Source of the DNA: Hondaea fermentalgiana
Taxonomy: Eukaryota; Sar; Bigyra; Thraustochytrida; Thraustochytriidae
Assembly: GCA_014084085.1 (NCBI GenBank)
Contig: NPFB01000070.1
Coordinates: 153,323-169,739, forward strand
Length of the DNA: 16,417 bases
Direction: 5' to 3'
Of the stretch, positions 15,612 to 16,417 are shown piece after piece. The translations under genes and the position numbers were made by a program. The notes under the pieces were generated by a model. The model did no database searches, was not told where the DNA came from, and worked only from the letters and a program-made list of their open reading frames with translations. Every line of letters starts with the position of its first letter. The first letter of the stretch is position 1.

Positions 15612-15767
15612 GCTGCGTTGCCGCTGCGCTCGCTGCGCTCGCTGCGCCCTCCCTCGTTCCCTCCCTCCTGCGCCGCCGCCGCCGCGCGCCTTCGCCTGCT
15701 CGCCGCTCGCCTGCCCGCGCGCCGCCGCTGCCGCCGCGTGCTCGATGCGGTTCTGCTCCGCCACGCG

Positions 15768-15790
15768 CTTCCTTCCTTCCTTCCTTCCTT
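15768..15790. repeat. (TTCC)n microsatellite, short tract
   Basis: About six copies of TTCC, read as GGAA on the synthetase strand, in its presumed 5' leader or promoter. A (TTGC)3 run follows directly. Confidence 0.9.
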
Positions 15791-15874
15791 TCTTGCTTGC
15801 TTGCTTTCGAGTCGCAGGATCGCGTCGGTCGCCGGGTCTGCGCCGCCTCCTTCCGAGTCCCTGTCCCGGGCTGC

Positions 15875-15918
15875 CCTTCCTTCCTTCCTTCCTTCCTTCC
15901 TTCCTTCCTTCCTTCCTT
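15875..15918. repeat. (TTCC)n microsatellite, long tract
   Basis: Eleven uninterrupted copies, GGAA on the strand of the synthetase, about 265 bases upstream of its ATG. Pure polypurine/polypyrimidine with mirror symmetry, so triplex (H-DNA) formation is possible. Length is likely to vary between isolates. Confidence 0.93.
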
Positions 15919-16144
15919 TCCTCGCTCCTTCCTCCTGCGCCTCGTGGCACTACTACTACACGCCTGCGACTCCGGTATCTATTTCTTCGCCTCTGTCCTC
16001 GTCGCGGTTACCTGAAAGAAACCTACCCCACCGCGCCCGCCGCTCCGCTGCCGCATCGAGCCGGCCACGGGCGGCACCGAGGCGAGGCGCGGCCGCTGCC
16101 TGGCGATGGGTGGACCGACGAATGGGCCGACGGAGCGAGCCATC

Positions 16145-16193
16145 GATGCATGGACGGATGGATGGACGGATGGATGGATGGATCGATGGATCG
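16145..16193. repeat. (GGAT)n-type tetranucleotide tract
   Basis: Degenerate tandem GGAT units interspersed with GGAC and GATC. Non-coding, upstream of the acyl-CoA synthetase. Confidence 0.8.
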
Positions 16194-16355
16194 ACCAGTG
16201 CTCTGGCTAGCCAGCCTGCCTGCCCGCCTGGCAGCACGGCCGCCTCGGCTCGGCTCGGCTGGCTTCTGCCTAGCCGCGCGCTACGCCACTGCTACGGGCC
16301 GCGGCTCGCTCGCTCGCCCGCGAGCGCGCGCTGGAGACCCGGCCGCGCAAGGCGA

Positions 16356-16371
16356 GGCAAGGCGCCTTGCC
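16356..16371. repeat. 16-bp perfect palindrome GGCAAGGCGCCTTGCC
   Basis: The 16 bases equal their own reverse complement. It could be a dimeric-factor site or part of a larger hairpin; the surrounding GGCAAGG/GGCGAGG words suggest local repeat drift instead. Confidence 0.6.
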
Positions 16372-16417
16372 ACCGTTGAAGGTGGGCGAGGCAGGCAACT
16401 TGCGGAGGCCGCCGCGC

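Larger units (their letters stand above)
15612..16417. promoter_or_regulatory. GC-rich, repeat-rich region upstream of the acyl-CoA synthetase
   Basis: About 806 bp from the synthetase ATG to the window end. It holds two TTCC tracts, a TTGC tract (about 15793-15804), a GGAT tract, GGCTC repeats near 16237-16252, and a 16-bp palindrome. I see no TATA box on the minus strand and no credible gene. Long open frames across it are a by-product of GC-rich repeats. Confidence 0.6.

Noticed and set aside
15612..15950. N-terminal extension of the acyl-CoA synthetase by 113 residues
   Set aside because: It encodes Lys-Glu-Gly-Arg repeats from the TTCC tracts and Ala/Arg-rich sequence. MGCSGSK at 15611 has a better start context and a functional N-terminus.
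13362..16379. A 1005-codon plus-strand open frame, the longest after the carboxypeptidase
   Set aside because: It lies antisense to the acyl-CoA synthetase, contains no recognisable motif, is Gly/Ala/Leu/Arg-rich as expected for an antisense GC-rich frame, and runs on through microsatellites. The minus strand has a full set of catalytic motifs.

Overview
This is nuclear DNA from a flagellated, intron-poor microbial eukaryote. The proteins are eukaryote-specific (HDAC3-type deacetylase, outer dynein arm docking protein, tubulin-tail carboxypeptidase, NIPA Mg2+ transporter, bubblegum-type acyl-CoA synthetase). Every confident gene reads as one uninterrupted ORF with a standard ATG, and TGA, TAA and TAG all serve as stops. 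The sequence is fairly GC-rich with many simple repeats. A stramenopile such as a thraustochytrid (labyrinthulomycete with biflagellate zoospores) would fit, but that placement is inference; only 'eukaryotic and flagellated' is well supported.

Layout: HDAC3-like deacetylase (58-1278, +); ODAD1/CCDC63/CCDC114-like outer-arm docking coiled-coil protein (1516-3171, -); an 894-bp divergent promoter region with a (TAGC)n tract and TATA box; AGTPBP1/CCP1-like cytosolic carboxypeptidase (4066-7389, +); an unrecognised acidic protein with a possible CBM35-like beta-sandwich (7477-9336, -); a 675-bp gap holding a weakly supported 41-codon ORF (9652-9777, +); membrane-anchored histidine phosphatase (10012-10806, -); an 845-bp divergent region; NIPA-like Mg2+ transporter (11652-12830, +); acyl-CoA synthetase with an N-terminal dual-acylation signal (13086-15611, -); and a GC-rich, repeat-laden upstream region to the window end.

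There is no operon or mobile element. Genes alternate strand almost perfectly, so promoters are shared by divergent pairs and 3' ends meet tail to tail, once with only 87 bp between stop codons. The two cilium-related genes (docking complex and tubulin deglutamylase) share one divergent promoter region, which suggests coordinated expression during zoospore formation. The other genes look like unrelated housekeeping, lipid and transport functions. The most unusual points are substitutions in the deacetylase's inositol-phosphate pocket and rim loop, the unclassified acidic protein, and the acylation signal on the acyl-CoA synthetase. I see no evidence for a wholly new multi-gene system.
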